Source: Cardiocondyla obscurior
Lineage: Eukaryota > Arthropoda > Insecta > Hymenoptera > Formicidae
Assembly (NCBI RefSeq): GCF_019399895.1
Contig: NC_091867.1
Coordinates: 1,302,001 to 1,366,000 of the forward strand
Direction of reading: 5' to 3'
Length of the DNA stretch: 64,000 nucleotides
The notes beneath the pieces were generated by a model, which saw only the letters and a list, made by a program, of their open reading frames with translations, was not told the DNA's origin and ran no database searches. The translations under genes were made by a program, and so were the position numbers. Shown here piece by piece: positions 60,201 through 64,000 of the stretch. Within the stretch, counting starts at the first letter, position 1. The number at the start of each line of letters is the position of its first letter.

Positions 60201-63200
60201 ACTTTTCTATCTTTCACTCGAATTAAATTAATAACTTCGCAAATTACGCTGAATATTCAGCTGCTCGTATTAATTTAACGAATTCTGTTTACTCGAAGGC
60301 GAGTGTCTGCGATTCTTTTTCAGCGCTTATCACCCCGCGAAGGCCGTAATGACGATTTTGCGAAAAGCTCGAAAGCTTCTGGGAGCGGACAAAAATTTCG
60401 TGTTTCGCCGATGAATCAAAATTGCGTCAGCAACTTTGAAATGTAATTCGGAAAGCCCCTTCGAACAATTTCATTCTCGCGAACGTCTTTTTCATCCCCT
60501 TCCTCCCCTTCGGGCGATTTCTTTGATCGCGCGCTAATCACGACTGGCGGCAAAGGCGATTGGATCTCCGACGGGGTAGCTTTCGACCTTATCTAGATTG
60601 CGTGGTGAAAATATCGATCCTACCTGTTTTTAATTTAAGCCGGTTGATCCGCTTTGCAGAAAAATTCGTGCGAGATCGACGCTCGCAAATAATTCAGGCG
60701 TACGTGTGTCTTTTATATAAAATATAAATTAATTCAATTTTGGGTGGAAATAACTTCATTTTGATATATATGATACCTCGTAGCGATACGTAAGAATTTT
60801 TTTTATGGGATGAAAAGCACGAGGGGGAAGAGTAAGAGTGAGTCGCTGGGACCAAAGATAAGGAACGTAGTCGGGGGTGCATTTGTTTGCGAAAAGATTT
60901 GCGTCTACTCTTGAGAAAAAAAAAAATTTATTCAGATATCTAATTCTTATACATCCACAATGGATTTTCAACCGGTATACGATTGCTTGTGAAACATCCC
61001 GTATAAATTCTCGCTTACTGCTCTTCTCTTTTTCACCTTTCTTCTATAATTTTTTTTTTTTTTTTTATATGTAATATCGCTATATAAATATTCATTGATA
61101 CAACATGAAGCGTGATATAGATATCGTCGAATGGAAAAGAGAAGCAAATAAAAATGCCACGCAGAAGAAAGAAGGAGATGCGCGAGGACATATAGTAGCA
61201 AAAACGACTGCATCTATCTTACTTGAAGACGTCGACGGAAGCGGGCAGGCTCCCGACCGTGCGGACTGTCGCGTAAAATCCCCGGGGATGCTAAAGTGCA
61301 CCGCGAATCGATTTCCTTTTATAACGAAGTAAAAGCAAAATCTTAGATTCGACGACAGTGAATCGCGCGCGAAAGTACGAGCAGTCGTGCGAAGCCAAAC
61401 AACATTTTTATAAATTTAACTGAACAACAAGGCATGAATCTCGAGGAAGAAAATCTTCTGCAATTTTTAAAATAATTTATTTAGGAAAAATTTAATTAAA
61501 AAAAAAAAGTTATTTTACGAGTATACAAAGGAATACATTATTATTCGAATTAATTCAGATTATACAGTTATAGTAATTTATTTCGTAGCCAGGCGAATAA
61601 AATAATAACGAGGAATTTAAAATTAAACCATTCACGATGTGAATAATACCGCTGTTGTAGAAATGTTTTATCGTGCGATTCGGAAATTTCTAAAATCTTC
61701 ATTAAAGGATATCTTGAAAATAAAATAAGCCTCCAATTAGCATGGAATAATATTTTTTATATGTCGAATAAAATTTATTGAGGCCATGTCAATATAATAA
61801 TTAATTTTTGCACTGGCCGATCTGGAAAAGAAAAAAATTTCCGTTGCAGGGGCCCAAACGTGTCGAACCTCCATCTCCGAAATGCATCGACGGACCCTTG
61901 GGAAGCCGGCTCTCAAGGCTCCTCGTACAGTGGCAGCAACAAGAGTCAGACAGCAAGCGGCAGAGGGAAGTCCGCCGGGAACGCGCGTGGTTCCTACAGC
62001 CGCGGTAGTTCGATACCATCCCTAAAATATCACGATTCATCTACGTCGACGTCGAATCTCAAGCAGCATCGCCAAGACAGTCACGGCCAGGTAAGAGAAT
62101 CGCAGAAGTATTGGAAACGCACCGCCAAGGTTCTATTATACAACTACAGCTCGCGAATATAAGCAGTGAATTTTTACGAGCTGAAGCTTACGAAAAAAAA
62201 AAAAAAAAAAGCACTTCCGTGGACCACCACAATAAATGTTGATTTAAGTTAAATGAGTTTTTTCCCGATTACCGCTGTAATAAAAGAATCGCTTAAATCA
62301 CGCTTAACGTTTAACCCGAAAATTAGAGGAAAAATTAATCGAAAATAATGTGCAGGTTGCAATTTTTTTTAACATAAATTTATATATATTTCTTTTTTTT
62401 ATTATTACTGAAAGTTAAACCTGGTTTAATTATAGCAGTATCCAAAATGGTTAGAGTAATGTTACTGATGCTTGGGTATACATAAACGCAATTAAGTGTA
62501 TGTGACGAGGAAATGAGACGACTTAAGATGCCTATTAGCGACGAGGATTCCCTTGTGCAGGTCTCCAGCGGTTCCCGTCGACGCGACACCGTAAATACCT
62601 TCCTGGCAGGCAGTAGCGGTATTTCCGGAGAGCTGTTCATCAGCGGCAACTGCAGCCGCGAGCTCTCGCCCGTGAGATGGTGCGATCGTGAAGTCGACGG
62701 CGTCTACCTGGGCCGCTCCGGGTGGGTGCAAATTCAGCAGCGGTCCCTCGACGAGAATCGTCGAGCGAACTACGAGAGCAACCTGGGCGGCGGCACTCTG
62801 CCGCTATCGCGACGGGCGGCGGTGAAGCAAGAGTTCACCAGAGACCTAGACACACAGCGACCCGATTTTCTCGCCTCGACCACGCCGATTATATCACCGC
62901 CGCCTGCATTCCAAGATGCTGTCGCCGACAAAAAATCCTCGTCCAGACATTCCTCCTCCGCTGTGCGCAACAACTACGGCAATAAAGCACCTTTCCTACG
63001 GCGATCGAATGCTATTGTGGACAGCGAGAATTCGGATTCCTCAGTGGAGGGGTACGTTAATTTTCAATTAATTTATTCACGATTAACAACGATCGCGTCT
63101 TGATTCAATACATTAACATTGATCGCAATAAGGCTCAAGTGAACAAGAACTCGAACATTCTTTAATTAGCGTAATGCATGCTATTAATTTGTGTTCTATG

Positions 63201-64000
63201 TGAAGAAATATAATGTGAAACGTTTCGTTAACTAAATTAAGGAAAACTTAAGAATATACTTAAAATATTAAAATATTAAAATATTTTTGGATGTTAGATA
63301 TGAAAATGGCGACGATGAGGATGATATTCCTAATTCATCTTTAAATCCCAATCTGGTATCGTCGTCGGCTCTTACATTGAACTCGTCTACAGAATCGATT
63401 CGCGCCAACGGCGAGCGAATATCACCTAACAGACAAAGGCATGAAAATTTCAAATATTTTACTTAGAGACTTTTTTTTTTTATTTGCACGCGAGTTTTTG
63501 GTCAAATAGTTATGTAATTTTTTTTTTTATTGTTTTTGAAATTGATATTTTATGTATTAAAAGAAATAATTAATTTAACATTTGATATGGTGGGCGTGAT
63601 GATTATGTAATCTAAGGGACTGAAATTGTTATATTCAGGAGGATTCACAGAAATCAGCAAGGGCTTAGAAGATCGCCCGGATCTGCAGAGTCGGGGAAAC
63701 AAATATTCAATTCATCTTCCTCATCATCTTCGTCGTCCAGCAGCGAGGGACGGCAAGGCCGGTCATCTACGCCTAATCCATTCCGACGTAGTAATCTCTC
63801 GCGACAGCACCAGGGCACCAGGGTCAATCAAGTGTCGCCCGAATCTCATCAATCAAGATCGAAAAGTCTTCAATTGCTGGAGAAAAGGTCATCGGGAAAT
63901 ACCGCTCCGCAGAGGGATCACTCTCGCGACTCAAACGAGACGCACCGAGTTGTAAAAATTGTGAACAATAGAGGTGGCGACAAATCCAAGCGTCACATTC
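57243..64000 (+). CDS. Large Ser-rich protein of unknown function, 3'-partial
   Basis: Coding exons: 57243-57381, 57520-57811 (or from 57511), 58787-59085, 61850-62090, 62510 or 62528-63051, 63298-63438 and 63639-64000, continuing past the window. Every junction keeps frame. Together with the proposed MERLF exon, more than 670 residues are visible. The N-terminus has a helical SLLRQHCSRLLQLAEATN segment. A Cys-pair patch (GCCSNNCCSNGG) then starts long Ser/Asn/Gly-rich, probably disordered sequence. A more ordered island reads DGVYLGRSGWVQIQQRSLDE. An acidic YENGDDEDD and an 11-Ser run follow further on. I do not recognise the family; a cytoskeletal or synaptic scaffold is only a guess from composition. 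The donor at 63438 is GC. The start of exon 62510 is uncertain because two in-frame acceptors exist, both lacking good pyrimidine tracts. Confidence 0.75.
59086..61849 (+). other. Intron of the Ser-rich gene
   Basis: A 2.76-kb intron with donor gacag then gtaata and acceptor ccgttgcag. An ORF at 61105-61332 (starting MKRDIDIVEWKREANK) has coding-like composition but no matching splice sites were found, so it is left out of the model. Confidence 0.65.
63439..63638 (+). other. Probable GC-AG intron in the Ser-rich gene
   Basis: The exon frame runs to AAC-AGA-CAA-AG and then gcatga. Reading on meets TAG 11 codons later. The next exon starts after atattcag with one base completing an Arg codon, so phase 2 is needed. 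No GT donor in that stretch provides it convincingly. Confidence 0.5.

Noticed and set aside
61105..61332. 75-codon ORF in an intron of the Ser-rich gene
   Set aside because: Its composition is coding-like, but no flanking splice sites in the required phase were found.
1..64000. tRNA, rRNA or known microRNA genes
   Set aside because: No tRNA B-box-like pattern or familiar microRNA was noticed on reading; a covariance-model scan (tRNAscan-SE, Infernal) would settle this.

Overview
This window looks like nuclear DNA of an insect, most probably a hymenopteran and plausibly an ant. The genes have short exons with GT-AG introns, the intergenic DNA is AT-rich with long A/T runs, and transposons are few and small. 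One gene belongs to the histidine acid phosphatase family of hymenopteran venom acid phosphatases. No rRNA, tRNA, CRISPR or phage-like feature was recognised.

Layout. 1-748 is a tandemly duplicated leader-like sequence. 749-6.0 kb is non-coding, with two small inverted-repeat elements and a hairpin. 6.36-7.32 kb holds a four-exon TMEM126 homologue (+). 10.3-12.5 kb and 16.3-18.9 kb hold two tandem AMMECR1 paralogues (both -), each with four exons and identical intron positions and phases. About 20.9-21.85 kb holds two or three untranslated exons and a start-codon exon of a plus-strand gene. Its next coding exon fits in phase at 57.2 kb, and the gene runs off the right edge. It encodes a long Ser-rich protein that I cannot name. 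Its proposed intron of about 35 kb contains two complete minus-strand genes: an acid phosphatase (23.4-26.2 kb) and a GH30 lysosomal glucosylceramidase (33.8-38.2 kb). Both have TATA boxes at plausible distances. The remainder (26.4-33.8, 38.2-57.2 kb) is mostly non-coding, with one MITE-like element, microsatellites, a GC-rich block at 44.0-45.0 kb and one isolated coding-like exon at 52.6 kb.

The most interesting result is in the AMMECR1 pair. Both paralogues have the AMMECR1 domain closed by TGC-TAG-CAG. The frame then stays open for 83 codons (copy A) or 116 codons (copy B). The two tails are clearly related as protein (QLAWGP/QIAWSP near the stop; FIHTLPLPPIPP/FIRPLPLPPITP further on), and many of their DNA differences are synonymous. 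About ten bases after the TAG each mRNA can form a GC-rich stem-loop at the same position but with different bases. This is the expected pattern for structure-assisted stop-codon readthrough. No annotated donor has the phase needed to reach the tail frame by splicing around the stop.

Other points: two introns appear to be GC-AG; two consecutive 5' untranslated exons end in nearly the same 24 bases; and the acid phosphatase signal-peptide frame is out of register with its RHGDK exon, so that N-terminus is unresolved.
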